64,000 nucleotides of DNA. Origin: Clostridium sp. CAG:768. GTDB taxonomy: Bacteria; Cyanobacteriota; Vampirovibrionia; Gastranaerophilales; Gastranaerophilaceae. A program made the translations under genes and the position numbers. Location of the stretch: assembly GCA_000437435.1 (NCBI GenBank), contig FR899628.1, forward strand, positions 1 through 64,000. Direction: 5' to 3'. This document shows positions 8,484 through 17,577 of this stretch, one piece after another (within the stretch, counting starts at the first letter, position 1; every line of letters starts with the position of its first letter). The notes beneath the pieces were generated by a model that had not been told where the DNA came from, made no database searches, and was given only the letters and a program-made list of their open reading frames with translations.

Positions 8484-9298
8484 ATGGTATATAATAAGGC
8501 TTTGAGAGTGCCCCCCCCCCACAAAACACAGCTATAGCAAGAAATTTTAACACACACATTTACTTTAGTAAAAATATTTGCCATAAGTATGATATCGTTT
8601 ATCATATAAATAAGTTTCTTGGTTTTACTCTTGCAGAAGTATTAATTACGCTTGGAATTATTAGTGTAATTGCAGCAATGACTTTACCCGCGATAATATC
8701 ATCATACAAAAAAGTTGAACTTGAAAATCGATTTAAAAAAGCATCATCTACAATTGAAAATGCTGTAATAGCTACTGTAACTGAATATGCAATGGATGAT
8801 TTATTGACAAAGAAGTCAAATGAAAATATAAACGCAACAATTCCAGATGAACTAAGAAATGAAATGAATGAAACTTTTTCTTCTAAATTAAACATAGGTC
8901 ACACTTATAAATTAAAATTAGCTAACGTTGGAGCTGATCCAATTACACATAAAGCAAATTTAAAACCTGTATATGGTTTTCTTACTGGAAAACAAATTTA
9001 CCCACTTTTTGTTTATAATCTTGGACAAAAATATATTTTAAATGATGGAACGTCTGTTTCTTTAATGATTTTTCAAAAACATGGAGTGCATGATGGAATA
9101 AAAGTAGTTTTTGATACAAATGGGGCATTCAGAGGCCCCAATAGATTTGGGTATGACATATTTATTTATGATACAGGATATTGGAATGCAAATACCTGTT
9201 CTGATGAAATATATTCATATGGATGCTATAAATATGCACAACAAAATATAAACCCACAAGAAAAATCAAAAAGTTACTGGAAAAACTTAAAAATTTAA
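8484..9298 (+). CDS. Prepilin-like protein, reading frame interrupted at a C10 tract (candidate phase-variable gene)
   Basis: From the ATG at 8484 (GAGGAG site upstream) the frame reads into ten Cs and stops after 17 codons. With one more C it stays open for 33 codons from the tract to the type IV prepilin motif GFTLAEVLITLGII (from 8621). It then continues to the stop at 9298. Cleavage would be between G and F. The C-terminal region has FDTNGAFRGPNRFGYDIF, a variant of the DxNGxxxPNxxGxDxF motif shared by the four prepilin-like proteins here. These proteins normally sit in the membrane by their N-terminal helix and project outward after processing. The gene follows etfA but is probably separate. 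An ORF starting at the internal ATG 8678 would lack the helix and is unlikely to be the product. Confidence 0.75.
8511..8520 (+). repeat. C10 homopolymer in a prepilin-like gene
   Basis: Ten consecutive Cs lie 27 nt after the ATG at 8484. The coding context reads RVPPP on the plus strand. At ten the frame is closed; at eleven it is open into the prepilin motif. Confidence 0.9.
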
Positions 9299-9318
9299 TT
9301 CCCTTAATACAATCTTTG

Positions 9319-9327
9319 TGCTAAAAT
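9319..9327 (+). promoter_or_regulatory. Extended -10 element upstream of purA
   Basis: TGCTAAAAT (TGn plus TAAAAT) lies 42 nt before the purA start. The same nonamer precedes panE and the AGCS symporter gene. No good -35 is visible. AAAGG and AAGGG stretches provide the ribosome site. Confidence 0.45.
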
Positions 9328-9368
9328 AAATAAGTAATAAACCTATTTTCAAGAAAGGATTAAGGGAT

Positions 9369-10652
9369 ATGAATAAGGTTGTAGTAGGCGCTCAATGGGG
9401 CGATGAAGGTAAAGCAAAAATTACTGATTTATTAGCACAAGATGCAGATTTAATCATAAGATATCAAGGCGGATGCAATGCAGGTCATACTGTTGTTGCA
9501 CATAACAAAACTTTTAAATTCCATTTAATTCCATCTGGAATTTTATATAAAGGAAAAACTTGCTTTATAGGTGCTGGAACTGTTATTCTACCTGAATATT
9601 TTGAAGAAGAAATAAAAGGTTTAATTGATGAAGGCATTGACGTCTCAGGACTTAAAATCAATCCACTTGCATCAATTACAATGCCTTATCATACAGAGGT
9701 TGACGGATACTCTGAAAGTACAGCTAAAAAAGGGAAAATTGGGACAACTAAAAAAGGTATAGGGCCTACTTACACAGATAAAATGGCTAGAATTGGTTTA
9801 AAAATCGAAGATTTGTATTCAGAAGATGCACTTTCTGAAAAATTAGATATTATACTTCCTTTAAAAAACAAAACATTAAAAGAAGTATACGGATTAAAAA
9901 CATATTCAAAAGAAGAAGTTCTTGAATTATGCAAAAAATATGCAGAAATATTCAGACCATATGTATGTTTTGATTGGCAAAAAGTTTTAGAAGATGCTAA
10001 ACGCGAAAAGAAAGCTGTTCTATTTGAAGGTGCTCAAGGAGTAATGCTTGATATTGATTACGGCACATATCCTTTTGTAACATCATCAAACCCAATAGGA
10101 GGCGGCGCAGCAACAGGTTCAGGCTATGGACCAACTATGATTGATGAAGTTATAGGTGTTGCAAAAGCATATGTAACACGTGTCGGAGAAGGCCCGTTTG
10201 TCACAGAACTTACAGATGAAACAGGTGATAAAATTAGAGAAATCGGACATGAATACGGTGTTACAACAGGTAGACCTAGACGTTGTGGTTGGTTCGATGC
10301 CGTAACAATGAAATATGCGGTATTAGTAGGAGGCTTAACATCAATTGCTCTTACAAAAATTGATGTATTTGACAGCTTTGATGAAATTAAATTGTGTACA
10401 GCATATAAAGATACTAGAAATGGTAAAATCTACACAAGTTACCCAACAGATGTATTTATCCACAAATATTTAGAACCTGTTTATGAAACTCACAAAGGCT
10501 GGGAACAAGATATCACAGGAATTACAGAATACGAAAAACTACCTGAAAATGCAAAAAAATATCTTGCGAGATTAGAAGAATTGCTGGAAGTTCCTATCTC
10601 TATAGTTAGTGTAGGGCCTGATAGAGAACAAACTATTTTTAAATCAAAATAG
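9369..10652 (+). CDS. purA: Adenylosuccinate synthetase
   Basis: PurA joins IMP and aspartate with GTP, the first committed step to AMP. The N-terminal GTP loop QWGDEGKAK carries the catalytic Asp12, and NAGHTVV holds His40. VGEGPFVTEL, TTGRPRRCGWFD and KIDVFD are further family blocks. The 427-residue length is normal. The second Gly of the usual GDEGKGK loop is Ala here, a conservative but notable change; all catalytic residues remain. It stands alone between a prepilin-like gene and a peptidase gene. Confidence 0.98.
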   Translation: MNKVVVGAQWGDEGKAKITDLLAQDADLIIRYQGGCNAGHTVVAHNKTFKFHLIPSGILYKGKTCFIGAGTVILPEYFEEEIKGLIDEGIDVSGLKINPLASITMPYHTEVDGYSESTAKKGKIGTTKKGIGPTYTDKMARIGLKIEDLYSEDALSEKLDIILPLKNKTLKEVYGLKTYSKEEVLELCKKYAEIFRPYVCFDWQKVLEDAKREKKAVLFEGAQGVMLDIDYGTYPFVTSSNPIGGGAATGSGYGPTMIDEVIGVAKAYVTRVGEGPFVTELTDETGDKIREIGHEYGVTTGRPRRCGWFDAVTMKYAVLVGGLTSIALTKIDVFDSFDEIKLCTAYKDTRNGKIYTSYPTDVFIHKYLEPVYETHKGWEQDITGITEYEKLPENAKKYLARLEELLEVPISIVSVGPDREQTIFKSK

Positions 10653-10708
10653 TTTGCGCAAATTCAATAAAATAGCAATTTTTATAATTTTCATGTTTTT
10701 ATATAAAT

Positions 10709-13510
10709 GTGTTAAGAATAAATTCAATCAATAGTGTAAATAATTATCAAAGAAATTCAAAGATCGTATTTAAAGGGAACGAAAATCAAACAAATCCTCA
10801 AATAGATAAGTTATCTAACGTTCAACCAGATTATACGGTTAAAACTCCTATGGCTTATACAAAGACTGGAGAAATGAATTTTCCTTATGACACTAAAGCT
10901 TATTGCTATAAGCTTGCAAACGGGCAAAAAGTAATTATTGTTCCTCAAGAAGGCGAAACTGTCCTTCGGACATATGTAAACACTGGTTCGATGAACGAAC
11001 CTGATAAATTGCGTGGAATAAGTCATTACATTGAGCATAATTTATTTAACGGCTCTAAAGGATTAGAAGAAGGAGATTTCTTTAAGCAAGTTGATAAAAT
11101 GGGAGCCTCTACAAATGCATCAACAGGCTTTGCGGAAACAAACTATTATATAAGTTCAAATCTTTTAAACGATAGCGATTTGGAAACAAAAATAAAACTT
11201 CACGCATCAATGCTTGAAACACCAATTTTTGCAACTGAAAAACTTGAAAAAGAAAAAGGGATTGTTAATTCAGAAATTAACATGATTACCTCTGATCCTG
11301 AAAATCTTGCTGTTAACAAAATGATTAAAAATTTGTATGGAATTAATACAACTTCAACTGATATAATAGGAGGGACAACTGATAACATTACAAATCTGAC
11401 AAGAGAAGATGTTGTCAACTATTTTAATAATAATTACTACCCTGCAAATATGGTAACAGTAATTACAGGAGATGTAAAACCTGATGAGACAATGAAACTT
11501 ATATCAAAATATTTTACATCAAAAAAACAACCAACAAATCAAAGACACTTAGAAAAACTTGTACCAACTCAAAAAACGATTAGAGAAGATTTAATTTCTG
11601 ACAAAGCAAATTCTACAACTATTGTAGTCGGTTTCAACGGGCCTTCATCTGATAACACAAAAGATAGAATTTATGCAGAAGCAATTACTAGAGTACTTGC
11701 AAGATCTGCGACTTCAAGAATTGATAAAAAAATTAAACCATATAATACAGGTACTTGGGCAGAAGAAGAAAAAATAAGCACAAATCCTAAAGATGGTAGA
11801 GTATTAATGATTATGTCAGAATGCTCTGACGAAAATTCTGAAAAAGTTTTAAAAGAAATCTTCAATGAAATCGGCAATATTGCAAATAATCCTCCAACTA
11901 AAGAAGAATTACAAATTGTCAAAAAACAAATGCTTAATGCTTTTTCTAATATGTTTGAAAAATCATTTAATACAAATAATGCAATAGGAACATCTATTTT
12001 AGAAAACAATGAAGATTTTCTAAATAATTTTGAAAATATTGTAAAATCTATGACTTCTGAAGATCTTGCAAATGCTGCAAAAAAATATTTAGATATAAAT
12101 AAAGCATCAGTAACCCTAATTCACCCATCTTCAGCAACAGAAGAAAGCATAAAACAAAATTACAAAAACATTTCTTTTTCAGGAGCTAAAAAAGAAGCAA
12201 TAAATATGGCTTCTGTAAAAGAATATAACATGCCAAATAATTACAGAATTACAACAATAAATTCTAAAACTAACAATGCAAATATCGTCTTCAGAATTAC
12301 AACTGACAAAACGTTTAATGGTAAACCTTCTGCTGAATTTGTTCTTGATAAAATCTTAGATGAAGGTTCAATATTCAAAAATCAAGAAGAATTTAAAACA
12401 GATATAGCAAAAGATGGCATAGAAAGTTCAATAGGGACTGCCTATGATACAATTTCAGCAGCAATTACCTGCAACAGTGACGATTTGCAAAAAGCTCTAA
12501 AAAGTACACAAGAAGTGATAGAAAATCCAAGATTTACAAATGAAGAATTTGAACATGCAAAAGCTGAAATTAAAGAAGCTCTATTAACTGCTGATAAATC
12601 TGCATATGATAAACTTTCAAATGAATTATATAAAGGCTTGCAAGCAGGATACTCTAAAGAAGAAATCTTAAAAGACTTGGAAACTTTAACAATTGAAGAT
12701 GTTAAAACTCTTTATAATTACCTGATTCAAAATGGAAAAGGAGAACTATCAATTTCTGCACCATTTGAAAGAAAACCAGAACTAAATAAAATTCTTTTCA
12801 ATACTCTTGGAAAGTTCAAAACAGTTACACCTCATTACACTAGAGAATTACAAGATGTATACAAACCAGTCGAAGAAACAAAGGTTTTAACAGATACTGA
12901 TTTTAAAAATCAAGCAGAAATAATTGAAGCATACAAATTTAAAATTAATCAAAACATAAAAGACAGAGTGACCCTAGAACTTTTAAATACAATTCTAGGA
13001 GGCAACCCATCATCAAGATTGTTCTCTGACCTTAGAGAACAACAAAAGCTTGCATACCATGTAAGATCAAATTATGAAACGAATAACAATATAGGACTAT
13101 TTACTTTAAAAATAGGAACAACAACTGACAATAAAGAAACTGGCGAACAAAGTTTTGACAACGTAAAAAAATCTATTGACAGTTTTAATAGACACATAAA
13201 AAAAATAAAAACAGAAAAAGTAACAAATGAAGAACTAAATAATGCAAAATTAAGCCTAAAAAACAGTATTCTTAATTCTAATAACACTCCATTTGGAAAA
13301 ATAATGAGTCTAATACAAGGTATGGAATCCCCATATGGAATTTCAAAAGAAAATCAATTATTTGATGAAATTGACAAGATAACAGCTGATGATATCTATA
13401 ACGCAGCAAATTATGTCTTCTCCGGCAAGCCGACTTACTCAATACTCGCAACAGAAGACACAATTAATGCTAATAAAGAATATTTTGAAACTTTAAAAAA
13501 TAGTTTATAA
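10709..13510 (+). CDS. Two-domain M16 (pitrilysin/insulinase) zinc metallopeptidase without signal peptide
   Basis: This 933-residue protein has two M16 halves. The active N-terminal half shows the inverted zinc motif HYIEH (H106, E109, H110), with a distal Glu at NSEI near residue 189. The C-terminal half (from about residue 490) has the M16 C-domain and the LREQQKLAYHVRSNYE segment near residue 775. The start codon is GTG with no clear Shine-Dalgarno. The N-terminus (LRINSINSVNNYQ, then VFKG) matches the lineage-type start instead of a Sec signal. Many bacterial M16 proteins are periplasmic, so its location is uncertain. It overlaps the next gene, on the opposite strand, by 6 bp. Confidence 0.92.
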   Translation: MLRINSINSVNNYQRNSKIVFKGNENQTNPQIDKLSNVQPDYTVKTPMAYTKTGEMNFPYDTKAYCYKLANGQKVIIVPQEGETVLRTYVNTGSMNEPDKLRGISHYIEHNLFNGSKGLEEGDFFKQVDKMGASTNASTGFAETNYYISSNLLNDSDLETKIKLHASMLETPIFATEKLEKEKGIVNSEINMITSDPENLAVNKMIKNLYGINTTSTDIIGGTTDNITNLTREDVVNYFNNNYYPANMVTVITGDVKPDETMKLISKYFTSKKQPTNQRHLEKLVPTQKTIREDLISDKANSTTIVVGFNGPSSDNTKDRIYAEAITRVLARSATSRIDKKIKPYNTGTWAEEEKISTNPKDGRVLMIMSECSDENSEKVLKEIFNEIGNIANNPPTKEELQIVKKQMLNAFSNMFEKSFNTNNAIGTSILENNEDFLNNFENIVKSMTSEDLANAAKKYLDINKASVTLIHPSSATEESIKQNYKNISFSGAKKEAINMASVKEYNMPNNYRITTINSKTNNANIVFRITTDKTFNGKPSAEFVLDKILDEGSIFKNQEEFKTDIAKDGIESSIGTAYDTISAAITCNSDDLQKALKSTQEVIENPRFTNEEFEHAKAEIKEALLTADKSAYDKLSNELYKGLQAGYSKEEILKDLETLTIEDVKTLYNYLIQNGKGELSISAPFERKPELNKILFNTLGKFKTVTPHYTRELQDVYKPVEETKVLTDTDFKNQAEIIEAYKFKINQNIKDRVTLELLNTILGGNPSSRLFSDLREQQKLAYHVRSNYETNNNIGLFTLKIGTTTDNKETGEQSFDNVKKSIDSFNRHIKKIKTEKVTNEELNNAKLSLKNSILNSNNTPFGKIMSLIQGMESPYGISKENQLFDEIDKITADDIYNAANYVFSGKPTYSILATEDTINANKEYFETLKNSL

Positions 13511-13699
13511 AACATCTTTATAAGATAAGAAAATATAAGTTAAAGCACTTAAACCAACAAGACTATAGACAATTCTTGATAATAAAGTCATATCACCAAA
13601 AATTAAAGCAACCAAATCAATATTCAAAAGCCCCACAAGCCCCCAGTTTAAAGCTCCGACTAAAACTAATATGTAAGTAATGATTTTTAGAACATGCAT
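13505..13699 (-). CDS. DUF378-type small membrane protein
   Basis: About 64 residues with two membrane helices. The motif GALNWGLVGLLNIDLVALIFG is the DUF378 signature. I start at the internal ATG 13699 because GAGG lies 6 nt upstream, whereas the ATG at 13717 has no ribosome site. The function of the family is unknown. It is convergent and overlapping with the M16 gene and downstream of the gap terminator on the minus strand. Confidence 0.85.
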   Translation of the reverse strand: MHVLKIITYILVLVGALNWGLVGLLNIDLVALIFGDMTLLSRIVYSLVGLSALTYIFLSYKDVL

Positions 13700-13764
13700 A
13701 ACTAACCTCGCTTTCATATTTAGTATTTAGCATTATGGGAAAAATTTAATCCGACAAATATACA

Positions 13765-13798
13765 ACAAAAGAGTCCGACATATGTCGAACTCTTTTGT
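13765..13798 (-). terminator. Terminator of gap
   Basis: A 16-bp stem with one mismatch (ACAAAAGAGTCCGACA with TGTCGAACTCTTTTGT) encloses a two-base centre just after the gap stop codon on the minus strand. T-rich sequence follows on that strand. Confidence 0.8.
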
Positions 13799-13819
13799 AC
13801 TTATTAATTATAATCAAAA

Positions 13820-14830
13820 TTATAATTTTTCAGCAACCATTTTAGTAGTTTCAGCTAAACGAGTTGAGTAACCCATTTCGTTGTCATACCAAGAAATGAT
13901 TTTAACTTGGTTTCCGCCCATTACACGAGTTAATAAAGCATCAACTGTAGATGATTGAGAAGTACCTACATAGTCAGAAGAAACTAATGGTTCTTCAGTG
14001 TAGCAAAGAACATGTCCATCAGCACCTTCTTTTAATGCTGCATTTACTTCTTCAACAGTTACGTCTTTAGAAAGTTCGAATACAACGTCAACTAATGATA
14101 CGTCTGGAGTAGGAACTCTCATAGCGAAACCATCCAATTTACCTTTTAATTGAGGTAATACAAGAGCAACAGCTTTAGCAGCACCAGTTTTTGTAGGAAC
14201 GATGTTTAAAGCACCAGCTCTAGCTCTTCTAGGGTCTTTGTGTCCAGCATCTAAGATTCTTTGGTCACCAGTATAAGAGTGAACTGTTGTCATTAAACCT
14301 TTAACGATACCGAATTTTTCATCAATAACTTTAGCGACAGGAGCTAAGCAGTTAGTTGTACAAGAAGCCATTGAAATTACGTTGTGTTTAGCTGGATCGT
14401 ATTCTTTTTCGTTAACACCTAAAACGATAGTTTTATCTTCGTTTGTAGCTGGAGCAGAAATGATAACTTTTTTAGCACCAGCATCGATGTGAGCGTGAGC
14501 TTTTGTTGCATCTGTAAAGAAACCAGTTGATTCAACAACAACTTCAACACCTAAATCTTTCCAAGGTAATTGAGCTGGATCTTTTTCAGCGAAGAATTTA
14601 ATTTTTTTACCGTTGATGATGATACCTTCTTCATAAGCTTCAACTTCACCATCAAATTTACCCATTACAGAGTCATATTTGAAAATTCTTGCAGCATCTT
14701 CAGGTTTAAGACCTGGGTCATTGATTGCTACATAATCGATTTCATCAAAAATACCTTCTCTAATAGCAGCACGTAATGTGTTACGGCCGATTCTACCAAA
14801 ACCATTGATAGCAACTTTTCTTTTTGTCAT
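13820..14830 (-). CDS. gap: Glyceraldehyde-3-phosphate dehydrogenase
   Basis: This is the glycolytic enzyme converting glyceraldehyde-3-phosphate, NAD(P) and phosphate to 1,3-bisphosphoglycerate. NGFGRIGR opens the Rossmann fold. The catalytic Cys157 sits in SMASCTTNC and the base His184 in TTVHSYTGDQ. The 336 residues and all segments are canonical. The coding sequence is visibly less AT-rich than its neighbours and uses a narrow codon set, as expected for a highly expressed gene. It has its own terminator. Confidence 0.98.
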   Translation of the reverse strand: MTKRKVAINGFGRIGRNTLRAAIREGIFDEIDYVAINDPGLKPEDAARIFKYDSVMGKFDGEVEAYEEGIIINGKKIKFFAEKDPAQLPWKDLGVEVVVESTGFFTDATKAHAHIDAGAKKVIISAPATNEDKTIVLGVNEKEYDPAKHNVISMASCTTNCLAPVAKVIDEKFGIVKGLMTTVHSYTGDQRILDAGHKDPRRARAGALNIVPTKTGAAKAVALVLPQLKGKLDGFAMRVPTPDVSLVDVVFELSKDVTVEEVNAALKEGADGHVLCYTEEPLVSSDYVGTSQSSTVDALLTRVMGGNQVKIISWYDNEMGYSTRLAETTKMVAEKL

Positions 14831-14944
14831 AAGTATTTACTCCCTTTCTTTTGTAAAACCTTTAACATGTATCTTATAACATTAACAAAAAAACTAATCA
14901 AGTAGTTATAGACTTTTAAAATATTAAGAAATAGTTAATTTTTA

Positions 14945-14973
14945 TTGAAAAATTTTTTCTTGCAAAGTATTAT
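14945..14973 (+). promoter_or_regulatory. Promoter predicting a leaderless mRNA
   Basis: TTGAAA at 14945-14950 and TATTAT at 14968-14973 are separated by 17 nt. The -10 box ends exactly 6 nt before the ATG at 14980, so transcription should begin at or next to the start codon. No Shine-Dalgarno exists. Confidence 0.65.
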
Positions 14974-14979
14974 TTAACT

Positions 14980-15318
14980 ATGCTAGTAAGTAAGATATGT
15001 GTACCTAAAACAAATCAAATTTCTTTCAATAATAAACAAATTGATAAGAAAGAATCTTTTTTAGAAAAATTTCACACAAAAACCAAAAATTCTGCTGATA
15101 TGACTGACACAATAGTTGTACCAAGAACTATTTTCAAAGGATATCTTGGGATTATGGTTGGCACAACTTTAGTAACATTAGGCGGATTATTTAACAAGCA
15201 CCCAAAGACAAATAAAACTCTTATGGGGGCAGGTCTTTTGGCTTCTTTATATGGAACTTGGGCTTTTGTTAGACCTTTTATTATAAAAGATGCCCCGGGT
15301 GTTGCAACTAAAAAATAA
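14980..15318 (+). CDS. Small membrane protein, unknown
   Basis: This 112-residue protein has a hydrophilic N-terminal half (with NQISFNNKQ) and two membrane helices (about residues 52-68 and 80-98, separated by NKHPKTNKT). I do not recognise a family. The start is supported by a TTGAAA/TATTAT promoter placed for a leaderless transcript. It ends 2 nt before a convergent prepilin-like gene. Confidence 0.7.
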   Translation: MLVSKICVPKTNQISFNNKQIDKKESFLEKFHTKTKNSADMTDTIVVPRTIFKGYLGIMVGTTLVTLGGLFNKHPKTNKTLMGAGLLASLYGTWAFVRPFIIKDAPGVATKK

Positions 15319-15320
15319 GA

Positions 15321-16114
15321 TTATTTACAAGTTTTTTTCCCCCACCAAGATAAGTCGTCACAATGCATATAATCCATATTTTCATTAACTAAAACCCAAG
15401 CAGCACAGCCATAACCACTATACAAACTGGACTTATTTTTTGAACACGTTGAACCAAATGTTATATGAGATGACTCTTCTTTTGTCCCTACTGGAACAAT
15501 CCCATACTTAGTCCAATAAAAAATGAAAGTATCTCGACCAAAAGTATTAGGAAATTGTTTACCATTTATATCAACATACAATTCAGCACAAACACTTTTT
15601 AAGGCATCAGAACTCCCTCTTACCAGGTTGCAATCATTAGCTCCTCCTAAATCCGTAAAATTAGCCCTCAAAAACGTTCCATCTGCAAGAACCATAGGTA
15701 AACTACCAACTCTGTAAGATGAATCTCCATTATAACTTCCACTCAATAATTTATATTCAACTCGACAATCATAATTATTACATATTTTCAAATACTTAGT
15801 ATAATTTTTTAATACATTATAAAAAGTCATTGTTCCATCACGACTACCGGAATCATTATACACAACATCCCACTCATTAGGATAACCTTCTTCCTGCGTC
15901 ACAGAAACATATAATTGCGACAAAACTGAATAAACCTTTTTCAATCTTGTAATAGTGACCTTTTCTTGGTAATTAGCAATTAATGCAGGCATTGTCATTG
16001 CGGCAACAACACCAATTATACCCAAAGTAATTAATACCTCTGCCAGGGTAAAAGCCAGTCTGGAGCTTAAATTATGCCCCCCCCCCGCGTTTTACAAATA
16101 CAAAAATTTTTCAT
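15321..16114 (-). CDS. Prepilin-like protein, reading frame interrupted at a G10 tract (candidate phase-variable gene)
   Basis: The ATG at 16114 has an AGGAG site. The frame MKNFCICKTRGGG runs into ten Gs and stops after 15 codons. With eleven Gs it reads on through HNLSSRLAFTLAEVLITLG into the main frame, which ends at 15321. The predicted prepilin peptidase site is A/F. The body carries YVDINGKQFPNTFGRDTF, the motif shared with the other prepilin-like proteins here, and several Cys. An ORF caller begins at the TTG inside the motif only because the frame is broken. The product is probably a pseudopilin or minor pilin of a type IV pilus/type II-like system. Confidence 0.75.
16077..16086 (-). 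repeat. G10 (plus-strand C10) homopolymer in a prepilin-like gene
   Basis: Ten Gs on the coding strand lie exactly 28 nt after the ATG, flanked by AAAACGC upstream and CATAATTTAAGCTC downstream. These flanks match those of the tract at 58190. Confidence 0.9.
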
Positions 16115-16151
16115 ACTTCTTGCTCCTTTTTTTTTAATTATAAAATATTTT

Positions 16152-17531
16152 TTACTTTTTTTCAACTGGTGATATACAAGCACTTATTGCATCCATTAAA
16201 CGTTTTACAGGAACAATTTCAATCCTTTTATCTTCTACTTTGTTTGCGTAAGGAATTATAGCTTTTTTAAATCCAGACATAACTGCTTCATTCAAACGCT
16301 TTTCAATATTATTAACAGGATGAATTTCACCAGATAGACCAATTTCACCAATTATTACTGTTTGAGAGTCAACCACAACATCACGAGCACATGTAGCAAC
16401 AGCAAGTGCTATTCCTAAGTCAGCTGACGGTTCATATACATCAATTCCGCCCATTACATTCACATATACATCTTGTTTTGACAAATTAAGCCCAACTCTT
16501 TTTTCAAGTACAGCAAGAATTTGCAAAACTCTGCTTGTATCTACACCATTTGTAACTCTGCGAGGTGACGGATATGGAGTTGTACCTACAAGTGCCTGAA
16601 TTTCAACTAAAAGAGGACGAGTTCCCTCATTTGTTACAATAATTGCACTACCAGGAGTTGCAATTTGTGAACGCTCATTTAAGAATAATTCGTTAGGATT
16701 TTTAACTTCTTTTAAACCATCTGAATGCATTTCAAAAATTCCAACCTCAGAAGTGTTCCCAAAACGATTTTTCATCGAACGAAGCATTCTGTAAGATTTG
16801 TATTTATCACCCTCAAAATAAATTACGGTATCTACCATATGTTCAAGAACTTTTGGACCTGCAATATTACCTTCTTTGGTAACATGGCCGATTACAATAA
16901 CGGTTATATTTTTAGATTTTGCAATATGCATTAAAAGATTTGTACATTCACGAATTTGAGATACACTACCAGCTGAACTTGCAACATTTTGAGAATAAAT
17001 AGCTTGGATACTATCAATCACAACAACATCAGGCATAATTTCTTCAATTTGAGATTTTATACTCTCCATTGATGTTTGCGGATAGACATATAAGCTATCA
17101 GAATTTATAGAAAGTCTTTGCGCTCTTAATTTTAATTGACTTGCACTTTCTTCTGCTGATACATACAAAACTTTTTTATTATTTTTGCACAATTCCCCGC
17201 TTGTTTGAAGCAAAATTGTAGATTTTCCAATTCCAGGATCTCCTGCAATCAAAACAAGTGAACCTTGTACTAAACCACCGCCTAAAATTCTGTCAAATTC
17301 GGAAATATTTGTGGAAACTCTTAATTCCTCTCCAATATGGATATCTTTTAATAATTCAGGTTTTTCACGATTTATAAACTCATCATGCACACTTGCCTGC
17401 TGAGGCTTTGCGGCAAATTGAACTTCTTCTACTAAACTGCCCCATGCACCGCATTCCGGGCATTTTCCTAAATAACCTGCTGTTTCATAACCGCATTCCT
17501 GACATATCCATTTTGATTTAACTCTAGCCAT
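16152..17531 (-). CDS. radA: DNA repair protein RadA (Sms)
   Basis: RadA is a RecA-related hexameric branch-migration helicase acting with RecA in recombination. From the ATG at 17531 the N-terminal zinc finger (CQECGYETAGYLGKCPEC, residues 10-27) comes first. The Walker A GDPGIGKST (97-105), the RadA-specific KNRFG motif and a C-terminal Lon-like domain follow. The ATG at 17597 lies upstream of a terminator and the promoter, so 17531 is the better start. A TATAAT ends 6 nt before it and there is no Shine-Dalgarno, which suggests a leaderless mRNA. Confidence 0.97.
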   Translation of the reverse strand: MARVKSKWICQECGYETAGYLGKCPECGAWGSLVEEVQFAAKPQQASVHDEFINREKPELLKDIHIGEELRVSTNISEFDRILGGGLVQGSLVLIAGDPGIGKSTILLQTSGELCKNNKKVLYVSAEESASQLKLRAQRLSINSDSLYVYPQTSMESIKSQIEEIMPDVVVIDSIQAIYSQNVASSAGSVSQIRECTNLLMHIAKSKNITVIVIGHVTKEGNIAGPKVLEHMVDTVIYFEGDKYKSYRMLRSMKNRFGNTSEVGIFEMHSDGLKEVKNPNELFLNERSQIATPGSAIIVTNEGTRPLLVEIQALVGTTPYPSPRRVTNGVDTSRVLQILAVLEKRVGLNLSKQDVYVNVMGGIDVYEPSADLGIALAVATCARDVVVDSQTVIIGEIGLSGEIHPVNNIEKRLNEAVMSGFKKAIIPYANKVEDKRIEIVPVKRLMDAISACISPVEKK

Positions 17532-17537
17532 ACAAAT

Positions 17538-17543
17538 ATTATA
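17538..17543 (-). promoter_or_regulatory. radA -10 box, leaderless layout
   Basis: TATAAT on the minus strand is followed by 6 nt and then the radA ATG. The -35 region would fall inside the terminator hairpin of the upstream gene, where no good hexamer is seen. Confidence 0.55.
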
Positions 17544-17550
17544 GTATAAA

Positions 17551-17574
17551 AATGGTGGGTATATACCCACCATT
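17551..17574 (-). terminator. Perfect palindromic terminator upstream of radA
   Basis: AATGGTGGGTAT and its exact complement form a 24-base palindrome with T runs on both sides. It lies directly after the stop codon of the serpin-like gene and before the radA promoter. It can act in either orientation. Confidence 0.85.
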
Positions 17575-17577
17575 TTT

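Noticed and set aside
8399..8605. Minus-strand ORF reading GGGTLKAL through the C10 tract
   Set aside because: It is antisense to the leader of the prepilin-like gene, has no ribosome site and no continuation into a prepilin motif. I keep it only as a clue about tract orientation.
8678..9298. Prepilin-like gene called from the internal ATG 8678
   Set aside because: This start lies inside the conserved N-terminal helix and would remove the leader and cleavage site. It only appears because the frame is broken at the C10 tract.
14570..14776. Plus-strand ORF inside gap
   Set aside because: Antisense shadow of a highly conserved gene with no ribosome site and no recognisable product.
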